Source: Bryobacteraceae bacterium (GTDB taxonomy: Bacteria > Acidobacteriota > Terriglobia > Bryobacterales > Bryobacteraceae). Taken from it: 64,000 bases of DNA. The notes beneath the pieces were generated by a model. That model made no database searches, was not told the DNA's origin, and saw only the letters and a list, made by a program, of their open reading frames with translations. The stretch spans positions 141,980 to 205,979 of the forward strand of contig JAIEMJ010000015.1 of the NCBI GenBank assembly GCA_019752335.1, read 5' to 3'. Below, piece by piece: positions 45,153-52,754 of the stretch. Position 1 is the first letter of the stretch. Each line of letters begins with the position of its first letter. The position numbers and the translations under genes were made by a program.

Positions 45153-48005
45153 ATGCCTCGTCTTCTTCTCTTGCTCGGCGCGCTCCTGGCGGCGCAACCC
45201 AACGTCGACGTCACCACTCGCCTCTGGCAGCACCGTAACCTCGGCAAGGCCTTCTACGAGAACCCCACCACCCAGAACGAGTGCGTGGCCGAGTTCAAAC
45301 AGGCCCTCAACCTCCAGCCGGACTCGATTCGCGAGAAGCTCAACTACGGCCTGGCCCTGCTCCGCGCCGCCAACAATCCCGACGGCCTGAAGCTCCTTGA
45401 GGAAGTGCAGCGCCTGGAGCCCGCGCTGCCCCACACCTGGTTCAACCTCGGAATTCATTGGAAGAAACAAGGCGACGGCGAACGCGCCCTGGCCCAGTTC
45501 GCGCAGATGGTGAAGCTGGTCCCGCTGGAGGCCAAGGGCTGGTACAACCTGGGCGCGGCGCGCAAGCTGGCTGGCCAGAACGACGAGGCCCTAACCGCCT
45601 TTGAGCGCGCGGCCGCGCTGGATCCATCTTTGGCCGCGGCCCGCTTTCAGCTCTACAACGGCTATCGCGCGGCCGCCCGGTTACCCGAGGCGCAGAAGCA
45701 ATTGGCCGAGTTCCAACGCCTGAAGAAAGCCGCCGAAGGCGCGGCTATCGGCGAGGACGTCGACTGGTGCGACTACGCCGAGATCTACGATCCGCCGCCC
45801 GCGGTCGCCGACGTCGCCGTGCCTCCGGTCTACCGCGATCAACTCCTGCCCGGCCCAGCGACCTCCGTGATGGCCGTCCTCGATTCGCGCGGCATCGGTC
45901 GCGCCGACTTGCTGGTGGCCACCGGTACCTCGCTCCGCCTGCATCGCTACGGCCTGCCGCCCATCGACATTGCGCCCGCCACCGGCGTCCGCGCCCTCGT
46001 GCCCGCCGACTACAACAACGACGGCCTCCCCGACATCCTCGTCCTCACCGCCGCTGGCCCCAAGCTCCTCCGGAATTCCCGTACCGGCTTCTTGCCCGCC
46101 GCCGTGAAGTGGCCCGCCGGCAACTTCCGCGCCGCCGTCTGGCTGGACTTCGACCACGACTACGACGTCGATCTCTTCCTCCTCGGCGACCAGCAGATAC
46201 TCCTGCGCAACGAAGGCGCCGCCGGCTTTGCGCCTCATGCCTTTCCCTTCGAAGCCACGCCGGTGCAAAACGCGGAGATGGTCCGCCTGCGCCCCGATAG
46301 CCGCGCCTTCGATCTGCTCACCGTAAATGCGGCGGGCGAGACCATCGTCTACGAGGATCAACTCGGCGGCGTCTACCGGCCCGTGAAGCACCCCGAACTC
46401 GCCGTTTCTGCCCCCAGGTTCGAAGCCGACTTCAATCACGACGGCCGCCTGGACACCGCCGACGTCGTCGATGGCAAGGCCCGTCTCCGGCTGAACACCG
46501 CCAATGGCCAGTGGCTGCGCGTGCAACTCGAAGGTGTGCGCAATCCCAAGCTCGCGCCCGACGCCTGGGTGGAGGTGAAGGCCGGCACGCTCTATCGCCG
46601 CGCGCGCTATCAGGGCGTGCCCTTGCTCTTCAGCCTGGGCGCCGCCGCCGAAGCCGACACCGTCCGCATCACCTGGCCCAACGGGCTGATCCAGAACGAG
46701 ACCCGGCAGAAGGCCAACGCCAGCTACCGCTACAAGGAGGCCCAACGCCTCTCCGGCTCCTGCCCCATCATTTGGATTTGGAATGGGCAAGGCTTTGAGT
46801 ACGTCACCGACGTCCTCGGCGTCGCGCCCCTCGGCGCTGCCGCCGGCGACGGCACTTACTTCGCGGCGGACCACGACGAGTACGTGCAACTCCCCGCCTC
46901 ACTCCAGCCGCGCGACGGCCACTTCGAGGTCCGGCTCACCGAAGAGCTCAGCGAGTCCGCGTACATTGACCAGATCGCGCTCCTCGGCGTCGACCACGCC
47001 GCCAACGAAGATCTCTATACCAGCGAGAAGTGGAAATCGCCGCCCTTTGAGGACTTGAAGCTCTACGCGGTCCAGCATTATCTGCCCGCGCGCCGCGCGC
47101 TGGATCAAGATGGCCAGGACGTCACAGCGCAAGTCTCGTCGCGCGACCTCACCTACCCCGACGGCTTCCGCCGCTCGATGTCGGGCATCGCCGAACGCCA
47201 CACGCTCACGCTCGACTTCGCGCGTGAAGCCCCCGCCGACTCGCTCCTGATCCTCCACGGTTGGGTGGATTGGGCCGACGGATCTACTTTTCTCCAAGCG
47301 GCGCAGGAAGGCCAGGGCGGTCTCGTCGCCCCGCAATTGCAGGTCCGCGACGCGCGCGGGCAATGGGTCACCGTGCTCGAAGACATGGGCATGCCGGCCG
47401 GCAAGCCCAAGACGATCACAGTCGAGATGCGCGGCCTGTGGCGCTCCGCATCGCGCGAGGTGCGCATCGTCACCAACCTGTGCGTCTACTGGGATCAGAT
47501 CCGCCTAGGCACGTCGTACCGCCTGCTCACCGCCGAGCCGGTAGCCGCCCCCTTAGCCGAAGCCGCCCTGCGTTTCCGAGGTTTTTCGCCCTCCTACATT
47601 CACCCGGTGCGCAAACAGCCCGAGCGCTTCTCCTACGACGGCGCCAGGCCGACCTCGCTCTGGAACCCCACCCCCGGCCTCTACACGCGCTACGGCGCCG
47701 TCGATGGCCTGCTGCGCGACGTCGATGACCGGCTCACCGTAATGGGCTCCGGCGACGAGATTCGTCTGCGCTTCCGCGCGCCCGCGCCCCCGGCCAGCGG
47801 ACGCCGCAGCTATCTGCTGAAGGTGGACGGTTGGGCCAAGGACCGGGACGCGAACACGTCGAACGGGCAAACCGTGCAGCCGCTGCCCTTCCACCGCATG
47901 TCCGGCTATCCGTTGGGCGCGCAAGAGCGTCATCCCAATCCGGCCTATGAGCGCGAGTACAACACGCGCCCGGCCTTGCGCCTGCTGCGGCCGCTCGCTC
48001 CTTAA
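45153..48005 (+). CDS. Exported TPR / FG-GAP / ASPIC-UnbV protein
   Basis: Exported protein of 950 residues. A signal peptide (RLLLLLGALLAAQP) precedes a TPR region (about 30-190) with AKGWYNLGAARKLAGQNDEAL. FG-GAP/VCBS-type repeats follow (VPADYNNDGLPDILVL, WLDFDHDYDVDLFLLGD, DFNHDGRLDTADVV), whose Asp-rich loops bind Ca2+. An ASPIC/UnbV module (LRVQLEGVRNPKLAPDAWVE, VRITWPNGLIQNE) comes next, then an uncharacterised C-terminal domain. It is probably a surface beta propeller for protein or glycan contact. GTG 45150 and ATG 45153 are adjacent; I use the ATG. It converges on the methyltransferase with a 4-base overlap. Confidence 0.85.
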   Translation: MPRLLLLLGALLAAQPNVDVTTRLWQHRNLGKAFYENPTTQNECVAEFKQALNLQPDSIREKLNYGLALLRAANNPDGLKLLEEVQRLEPALPHTWFNLGIHWKKQGDGERALAQFAQMVKLVPLEAKGWYNLGAARKLAGQNDEALTAFERAAALDPSLAAARFQLYNGYRAAARLPEAQKQLAEFQRLKKAAEGAAIGEDVDWCDYAEIYDPPPAVADVAVPPVYRDQLLPGPATSVMAVLDSRGIGRADLLVATGTSLRLHRYGLPPIDIAPATGVRALVPADYNNDGLPDILVLTAAGPKLLRNSRTGFLPAAVKWPAGNFRAAVWLDFDHDYDVDLFLLGDQQILLRNEGAAGFAPHAFPFEATPVQNAEMVRLRPDSRAFDLLTVNAAGETIVYEDQLGGVYRPVKHPELAVSAPRFEADFNHDGRLDTADVVDGKARLRLNTANGQWLRVQLEGVRNPKLAPDAWVEVKAGTLYRRARYQGVPLLFSLGAAAEADTVRITWPNGLIQNETRQKANASYRYKEAQRLSGSCPIIWIWNGQGFEYVTDVLGVAPLGAAAGDGTYFAADHDEYVQLPASLQPRDGHFEVRLTEELSESAYIDQIALLGVDHAANEDLYTSEKWKSPPFEDLKLYAVQHYLPARRALDQDGQDVTAQVSSRDLTYPDGFRRSMSGIAERHTLTLDFAREAPADSLLILHGWVDWADGSTFLQAAQEGQGGLVAPQLQVRDARGQWVTVLEDMGMPAGKPKTITVEMRGLWRSASREVRIVTNLCVYWDQIRLGTSYRLLTAEPVAAPLAEAALRFRGFSPSYIHPVRKQPERFSYDGARPTSLWNPTPGLYTRYGAVDGLLRDVDDRLTVMGSGDEIRLRFRAPAPPASGRRSYLLKVDGWAKDRDANTSNGQTVQPLPFHRMSGYPLGAQERHPNPAYEREYNTRPALRLLRPLAP

Positions 48006-48640
48006 AGTTCGGCGACTAACGACAAGCGGAACCAGGGCCGGTGGCTCCGCACTTCGGCGGCCTGCAAGCCGGCCTGTTGCGCCAGCGCTCGCAACTCCGT
48101 GGCATGGAACGCTGCTTCCACAGACACGGGACCATCGTGCAGCACCAGTGGGCTCCAGCGCAGCAGCCACGCCGTCGCCGGCAGGAAGTAGTAAGCCAGC
48201 GGATGCCGTTCGAGATCCTGCACCACCACCGCGCGGCGCGCGCAGCGGGCCATCTTGCTCAGTAAATCCACCACCTGCGCGTCGTTGAAGTGATGCAGGA
48301 AGAGCGCGCAATGCACCACATCGAAAGCGCCGTCGGGGAAGGGCAGCGCAAAGGCGTCGGCCGCTACCTTGGGCGCGGGAGCGTCGCGCAGGTTACGATG
48401 CTGCCAGTCGAGGCAAGTCACGCGCGCGTGCGGAAATGTTTTGGCCACGGTCCGCGCCACGTCGCCCGTCGCCGCGCCCACGTCGAGCATCGTGAAGGCC
48501 TCCTGCCGCTGGTAAAGGCCCTCGAGCGAGCCGCGCAACACGCGATGCCCGCCGAACCAGCGATTCAAAAAGACGAGTTCTGCCAGATTCCGCCGCGCCT
48601 CAGCGTCGGGCGCGGCGTCAAGCAACTCCGGCACAATCAC
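48002..48640 (-). CDS. Class I SAM-dependent methyltransferase
   Basis: Cytoplasmic methyltransferase of 212 residues. TMLDVGAATGDVARTVAK is motif I (SAM-binding Gly-rich loop), VTCLDW is the acidic end of strand 2, and FDVVHCALFLHHF is motif IV/post-II. The start GTG 48640 gives MIVPELLDAAP, the usual beginning of this group; a longer in-frame frame to 48763 would run through the dispersed repeat and is unlikely. The substrate is unknown; relatives methylate small lipophilic or polyketide-like molecules. Confidence 0.85.
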   Translation of the reverse strand: MIVPELLDAAPDAEARRNLAELVFLNRWFGGHRVLRGSLEGLYQRQEAFTMLDVGAATGDVARTVAKTFPHARVTCLDWQHRNLRDAPAPKVAADAFALPFPDGAFDVVHCALFLHHFNDAQVVDLLSKMARCARRAVVVQDLERHPLAYYFLPATAWLLRWSPLVLHDGPVSVEAAFHATELRALAQQAGLQAAEVRSHRPWFRLSLVAEL

Positions 48641-48732
48641 CCGCCCCCGATTAGCCCGCACGACGGAAAACCTCGCTTTTGCTAGGGTTTCCGCGCAAAA
48701 TCGGCCTTGCCCGGACTTTGCGGCCCCAACTA

Positions 48733-48772
48733 GCCCGCCGCGTAAGCGGCGGGGCACATTCACGAATCATGC
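48733..48772 (+). repeat. Dispersed GTAA-hairpin repeat, copy 3
   Basis: Perfect CCCGCCGC-GTAA-GCGGCGGG stem followed by ATTCACGAATCATGC, two changes from the other copies. It lies in the gap between the methyltransferase start and the PhzF gene stop. Confidence 0.8.
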
Positions 48773-48841
48773 CACTTTTGCTGGCGTTTTCGCGGAAAAG
48801 CGCCCACCGTGCCCGTAGTGGCGCAACGCGACGGTATTTCA

Positions 48842-49636
48842 TCAAGCTTGGTCCGGCACTTCGATGAAGCCTTCGAGATAGAACGCGCCGTGGCCCGCGA
48901 TCAGGACGCGGTCTCCCGCGGCTTCGCACCACAGGTCGCCCACGCGCGGCGAGATCTGCCGCGCCGTCAGCTTCGCCTTACCCAACCGCGCCGACCAATA
49001 CGGCGTCAACATACAGTGCGCACTCCCGGTGACCGGGTCTTCGTCGATGCCGGCTCGCGGCGCGAAGAAACGCGAGACGAAGTCGACTTCGTCGCCTGGC
49101 GCCGTCGCGATCAGCGCGAAATGCTCAATCGCAGCCAACGCCCGCATATCCGGCGCCAGCGCCCGCACCGCTGCCTCGCTCCCGAAAACCGCCATCTCAA
49201 AAGCGCCCGTATAGTGCTCCAGCGGTGTCGCCCCCAGGGCGCGGGCGAAGTCTTCGCGCAGCGGACCTGCCACCGGCGGCCGCACCGGGAAGTCGAGGGT
49301 AAATAGGTCGCCAGAACGGGTTACGGTCAATGGGCCACTCAACGTGTCGAAGGTGAACACCTGCCGTTCGGGTTCCATCCGATGCGCAAGGAAATAGGCT
49401 GCGGCGAGCGTTGCGTGGCCGCACAGCGGCACTTCCACGGCCGGGGTGAACCAGCGCAGATGCCAGCGGCCCGGCCCCACAGGGACGATATAAGCCGTCT
49501 CGGCGAGGTTATTCTCGGCGGCGATGCTTTGCAGTAGCGTGTCCGGTAGCCAGCGGTCCAGCGGACAGATCGCGGCCGGATTGCCGCCAAAGAGCTTCGC
49601 CGTGAAGGCGTCGATCTGATAGATCGGAAGTCGCAT
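48842..49636 (-). CDS. PhzF family isomerase
   Basis: Cytoplasmic protein of 264 residues of the PhzF / diaminopimelate-epimerase-like fold. YQIDAFTAKLFGGNPAAICPL is the conserved N-terminal signature (read in parts), NLAETAYIVP carries the catalytic Glu, LRWFTPAVEVPLCGHATLAAA is the next strand, and the C-terminal EDPVTGSAHC matches PhzF. Most bacterial copies are not phenazine genes, and no phz gene is nearby, so an isomerase of unknown substrate is the safe call. Start ATG 49636. Confidence 0.92.
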   Translation of the reverse strand: MRLPIYQIDAFTAKLFGGNPAAICPLDRWLPDTLLQSIAAENNLAETAYIVPVGPGRWHLRWFTPAVEVPLCGHATLAAAYFLAHRMEPERQVFTFDTLSGPLTVTRSGDLFTLDFPVRPPVAGPLREDFARALGATPLEHYTGAFEMAVFGSEAAVRALAPDMRALAAIEHFALIATAPGDEVDFVSRFFAPRAGIDEDPVTGSAHCMLTPYWSARLGKAKLTARQISPRVGDLWCEAAGDRVLIAGHGAFYLEGFIEVPDQA

Positions 49637-49659
49637 GCCCTAGTCTACAAAACCAAGGG

Positions 49660-50067
49660 CTAGGCATAGTCGTATGGAGCCAGATAAATCTCCCGGTCGT
49701 GGTCGACCAGCCCCATCCGAACCCGATCCATCCAACCGCGTCGGCCTAATACATTCTTCTGAATCGTTGGATCGGCAAAGAAGTAGACCAATGAATGGGT
49801 AACAACGCCGAGAACTTCGATATCCACCTCGTGTCCATACGCCTCGAAGTGACTGTTCGCGGTGCGAAATCGCATCAGAAGCCCGCTTTTCAAGTCAAAG
49901 CCGAGTTCGACGGCGTAGCTGGCCTCGAAGAGACAATGTGATGATCCAGTGTCAATGCTCGCCAAAAGATCGGTCGCGGCCGTGCCAGCCCGCAAGACCA
50001 CGGGCACGGTAATGCTCGCATCTTGACTCGCGTAAGAATGAACCCGCGCGAAGGAGAGTGCCGGCAT
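49660..50067 (-). CDS. Retropepsin-like aspartic protease
   Basis: Protein of 135 residues with the aspartic protease signature ASIDTGSSHCLF (Asp39-Thr-Gly-Ser). A dyad-forming dimer would be needed, as in retroviral proteases. Second-half strands include FEAYGHEVDIEVLGV and a final IYLAPYD. The start lies 4 bases after the stop of the DUF104/DUF5678 antitoxin-like gene, on the same strand. Such protease-antitoxin pairs resemble toxin-antitoxin modules in organisation, but I know of no demonstrated toxin activity. No signal peptide. Confidence 0.75.
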   Translation of the reverse strand: MPALSFARVHSYASQDASITVPVVLRAGTAATDLLASIDTGSSHCLFEASYAVELGFDLKSGLLMRFRTANSHFEAYGHEVDIEVLGVVTHSLVYFFADPTIQKNVLGRRGWMDRVRMGLVDHDREIYLAPYDYA

Positions 50068-50071
50068 CCGT

Positions 50072-50416
50072 CTACCAACCGCCGAATGGGAGTTCGCCGT
50101 CTGGGGGCAAATGCGTCAAGAGTGGACGCTCGATACCTGCGGCACGCGCCGCGGCCCTCACGGCAGCCAGGCTATCTCCATGGGCAATGAGCCGATTGCC
50201 TTCGAGCGCGACCCACTGGCCCGCGTACGGAGCAGACTCGTTCGCCAGCCATTGGAATTCTTCCGTCCGCTCATTCACGGGCTCAGCCGACTCCCAACTA
50301 AGTGGGGATGCGCTCTCTTCCAGAGTCAGCCTCACTCGCTGGCTTTCTGGCAAAGCAAGGGGCTCCAGCGGGCGCAATACTCCCTGCTCGTAAATGGCGT
50401 CTAGCTGCCTAACCAT
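50072..50416 (-). CDS. DUF104-DUF5678 antitoxin-like protein
   Basis: Protein of 114 residues. The N-terminus (LDAIYEQGVLRPLEPLALP, residues 5-23) is the AF2212/PG0164 (DUF104) antitoxin-like beta unit. Residues about 55-105 (WLANESAPYAGQWVALEGN, then AAARAAGIERPLLTHL) match the DUF5678 pattern. DUF104 proteins normally sit before PIN-domain VapC toxins; here the next gene is an aspartic protease instead. It begins 24 bases after the 90-residue gene on the same strand, so a three-gene operon is possible. Confidence 0.8.
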   Translation of the reverse strand: MVRQLDAIYEQGVLRPLEPLALPESQRVRLTLEESASPLSWESAEPVNERTEEFQWLANESAPYAGQWVALEGNRLIAHGDSLAAVRAAARAAGIERPLLTHLPPDGELPFGGW

Positions 50417-50440
50417 AGCAACTTCATTGTAGCCGCAAGG

Positions 50441-50713
50441 CTACTGCAGACGATTGCGATTCTTCTCGTTGAGGACTAACTCGTTGAAGATACGCAGCAC
50501 TTCCTGGCGGTAGACGTAAGTGCGGCGCATCGCCTTGCGCAGATTCTCTTCGTAAGCCTGCGTCTTCAGCACCTTTTTTACCACCGCCTTCGGGATGTCG
50601 ATGTCCCGGCGGATGGAGTCAACCGACTGGCCGCGCAAGAAGAGCCCATAGAACAGCGCCGCCTCGCGCATCGGCGCTTGCGGGTCAAATTCGTCTTGTG
50701 CCGTCAGTGCCAT
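50441..50713 (-). CDS. Small helical protein, possibly DNA-binding
   Basis: Unrecognised protein of 90 residues, fully helical in appearance. The middle segment (LRGQSVDSIRRDIDIPKAVVKKVLK) has the spacing of a helix-turn-helix, with a basic second helix, and the end is Arg/Asn-rich (RRTYVYRQEVLRIFNELVLN). Start ATG 50711-50713. A promoter (50747-50776) and a short inverted repeat (50784-50802) lie just upstream, which would fit autoregulation. The next genes on the strand are the antitoxin-like and protease genes. Confidence 0.6.
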   Translation of the reverse strand: MALTAQDEFDPQAPMREAALFYGLFLRGQSVDSIRRDIDIPKAVVKKVLKTQAYEENLRKAMRRTYVYRQEVLRIFNELVLNEKNRNRLQ

Positions 50714-50746
50714 GTCGGTGAAAACTCAATTGGTCTGAAAAACCGT

Positions 50747-50776
50747 AGTATAAATAGCAAACCCCGCTTTCGGCAA
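50747..50776 (-). promoter_or_regulatory. Sigma-70-type promoter for the 90-residue gene
   Basis: Minus strand: TTGCCG, 18 bases, TATACT. The -10 matches 5 of 6 consensus bases. It lies 34 bases upstream of the ATG at 50713. Confidence 0.5.
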
Positions 50777-50783
50777 GAGGCAA

Positions 50784-50802
50784 CTTTAGTACCAAACTAA
50801 AG
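50784..50802. promoter_or_regulatory. Inverted repeat upstream of the -35 box
   Basis: CTTTAGT and ACTAAAG are perfect 7-base inverted copies around ACCAA. The position just upstream of the promoter suggests an operator; the ligand is unknown. Confidence 0.4.
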
Positions 50803-50837
50803 CCGCCGTACCAGGCGGGATTTTCGCCATGGAAAGT

Positions 50838-51248
50838 TTATCGGTCCGTGCCCGGATGTTCGGTATGCGGCGGCGTCGCTTTTTTTTCGAGCGCCCGGAA
50901 TTCCGGGGTCGCCTTCCGCAATCGCAGCCAGACCGGAAAAGCAGCCGGCGTCTCCAGCCACACCCGCATCCACTCCATCATCTCCGTTTTGACGGCCCAG
51001 TCCGCCTTCGGTGAGCGGCGGGCGAGCGCGGCGTGGCGCCGGGCCTCGCGAACCGCGGCTGGATCCCGCGTCGCCAGCAGGGTGCGCTCGAGCGAAGCGA
51101 AATCCTCCTGCCGGACGCCCTCTACCTCCGGCGCCAGCGGCACGCCCGAGGCCCGCAAGAGCTTGCGCAGATAAGCCTCCGAAATCGGCGCCAGACTGTC
51201 GCGGAGGCCATCGGCCACCGCGCGGTCCACCAGGGCCACGCCCTGCAA
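50838..51248 (-). CDS. Hypothetical protein downstream of mltG
   Basis: Unrecognised protein of about 136 residues, helical and Arg/Ala-rich (VRQEDFASLERTLLATRDPAAV, ADWAVKTEMMEWMRVWLETP, read in parts). No signal peptide or motif. No ATG is available near the left end; TTG 51248 or GTG 51239 are the best starts, and longer frames lie inside mltG. It follows mltG by a few bases on the same strand, so it is likely the third gene of a ruvX-mltG operon. Confidence 0.5.
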   Translation of the reverse strand: MQGVALVDRAVADGLRDSLAPISEAYLRKLLRASGVPLAPEVEGVRQEDFASLERTLLATRDPAAVREARRHAALARRSPKADWAVKTEMMEWMRVWLETPAAFPVWLRLRKATPEFRALEKKATPPHTEHPGTDR

Positions 51249-51252
51249 GGCT

Positions 51253-52242
51253 TCAGTCAGCCGCGTTTTTCTTGACCGCACGGCGATAGTGCTCCACCGC
51301 TTTTTGGTGCCCGGCGATGTCGGCCGAGAAGTTATGGCCGCCGCTGCCGTCCGCGCGGGCCACAAAATACAGGTACTGCGTCTGCTCCGGACGTAAGGCC
51401 GCCTCCATCGATTTCAGCCCCGGATTCGCAATCGGCCCCGGCGGCAAACCCGCCGTCCGGTACGTATTATAGGGATGCTCCCGATCCAGATCCGAGCGGT
51501 AAATCTTTCCCCGCCACCGGCCCTCAATCAGCGCGGCGTACATCACGGTGGGGTCGCAATCGAGCTTCATCTTCTTACCGATCCGGTTCCAGAAAACCGA
51601 AGCGACCACCGGCCGCTCCGCGGCGACTCCGGTCTCTTTCTCCACCAACGACGCCATCGTGACATATTTCAGCGCGTCCTGATCGCCTCCGGCTTGCTTC
51701 CAGGCGCGACGGAAGCTAATCACCATTTCGCGGCATACCGTCTTCGCCGTGGTGTGCCTCGGGAAACGGTAGGTAGCCGGAAAGAGAAACCCTTCGAGCG
51801 TCGGCGCTCTGGGGGCCAAGTCGCGGACGAGGGTAGGGTCAGCGGAGGCTTCGACGAAACTTTGCGCATCCACGACGCCCGCCGCCGCCAGAATGCGGGC
51901 GATGTCGTAGCGGTTGCTCCCCTCGGGAATCGTCGCTTCGAACTGGAAGGTGTCCCCGCGTTTGAGCCGGTCAATCACCTGCCAGACGGTGGCCGGCTTC
52001 TCAAAGACATACTCGCCGGCCTGCAGCTTGGCCTGCTTCCAGGTGCGGGCGGCCAGAAACAGGTTGGGGTCGCGAATCACGCCAGCGGCGCGCAATTGGG
52101 CCGCGATCTGCCGCGTGCCGGTGCCGCGCGCAATCTCCACGCGCGCGCCGGGCGGCGGCGTGGTCGTCATGCCCAATTGCCAGATAACGAAGGCGAACGC
52201 CGCCAGCAGCAACAGGACGAGCCCGGCCAGCAGCCGCTTCAT
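51253..52242 (-). CDS. mltG: Endolytic peptidoglycan transglycosylase MltG
   Basis: Inner-membrane lytic transglycosylase of 329 residues that cuts nascent glycan strands. One N-terminal helix (LLAGLVLLLLAAFAFVIWQLG) anchors a periplasmic LysM-like part and the YceG domain. The catalytic Glu is in SLVEKETGV, and PTVMYA, YNTYRTAGLPPGPIANPG and YFVARADGSGGHNFS are conserved. ATG 52242 begins MKRLLAGL and overlaps the ruvX stop by 4 bases (ATGA). The ruvX-mltG pair is common in several phyla. Confidence 0.95.
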   Translation of the reverse strand: MKRLLAGLVLLLLAAFAFVIWQLGMTTTPPPGARVEIARGTGTRQIAAQLRAAGVIRDPNLFLAARTWKQAKLQAGEYVFEKPATVWQVIDRLKRGDTFQFEATIPEGSNRYDIARILAAAGVVDAQSFVEASADPTLVRDLAPRAPTLEGFLFPATYRFPRHTTAKTVCREMVISFRRAWKQAGGDQDALKYVTMASLVEKETGVAAERPVVASVFWNRIGKKMKLDCDPTVMYAALIEGRWRGKIYRSDLDREHPYNTYRTAGLPPGPIANPGLKSMEAALRPEQTQYLYFVARADGSGGHNFSADIAGHQKAVEHYRRAVKKNAAD

Positions 52243-52682
52243 GCCGATGCCTCTTCGTTCTTCGCGTAAGCCCGCGCGTCCAGGTAGCTTTCGAGGATCA
52301 GCACGGCGGAGAGCATATCCACCTGCGCCGCCCGTTTGTCGATGCCCATGCCGCTTTCGCGCAGCACTTGTCCGGCGATCTTCGACGTCCAGCGCTCGTC
52401 CCAGTATTCCACCGGTACGCCGGTCCATTCCGTCAGGCGGTCACCGAAGTCGCGGGCGTGTTGCGAGCCGCGGCTTTCCTGGCCGTTCATGTGCAGCGGA
52501 TTGCCGAGCAGAAAGAGGCTCACCTCCCATTGTTTGGCAATCTGCTGCAGGTAAGCCCGGTCCTCGCGGATCCGGCCACGGGTGTACGTCGGCAGACCCT
52601 GTGCCGTAATTCCCAACGGATCGCTGACGGCGAAGCCGATACGTTTTTTTCCGAGGTCTAGGGCCAAAATGCGGTTGCTCAT
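52239..52682 (-). CDS. ruvX: RuvX/YqgF Holliday junction resolvase-like nuclease
   Basis: Cytoplasmic RNase H-fold nuclease of 147 residues implicated in 16S rRNA 5'-end processing and recombination. LALDLGKKRIGFAVSDPLG holds the first catalytic Asp, LFLLGNPLHMNG and VEYWDERWTSKIA are conserved, with Asp/Glu of the metal site, and the final LILESYLDA is the last helix. The ATG at 52682 begins MSNRILALDL; an in-frame ATG 7 codons upstream is less family-like. First gene of the operon with mltG. Confidence 0.93.
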   Translation of the reverse strand: MSNRILALDLGKKRIGFAVSDPLGITAQGLPTYTRGRIREDRAYLQQIAKQWEVSLFLLGNPLHMNGQESRGSQHARDFGDRLTEWTGVPVEYWDERWTSKIAGQVLRESGMGIDKRAAQVDMLSAVLILESYLDARAYAKNEEASA

Positions 52683-52754
52683 CGCCAGGATTCCCCTCAT
52701 CATGGGAAACTGATTACATTATAGGGTCCAACGTGTTAGAGTCGAAACAAATCG

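Noticed and set aside
45681..46889. A 402-codon open frame opposite the TPR/FG-GAP gene
   Set aside because: Repetitive Gly/Val/Asp translation that reflects the Asp-rich FG-GAP loops on the other strand.
48641..48763. Longer N-terminus of the methyltransferase from 48763
   Set aside because: The added 41 residues are translated from the dispersed repeat and unlike any methyltransferase start.
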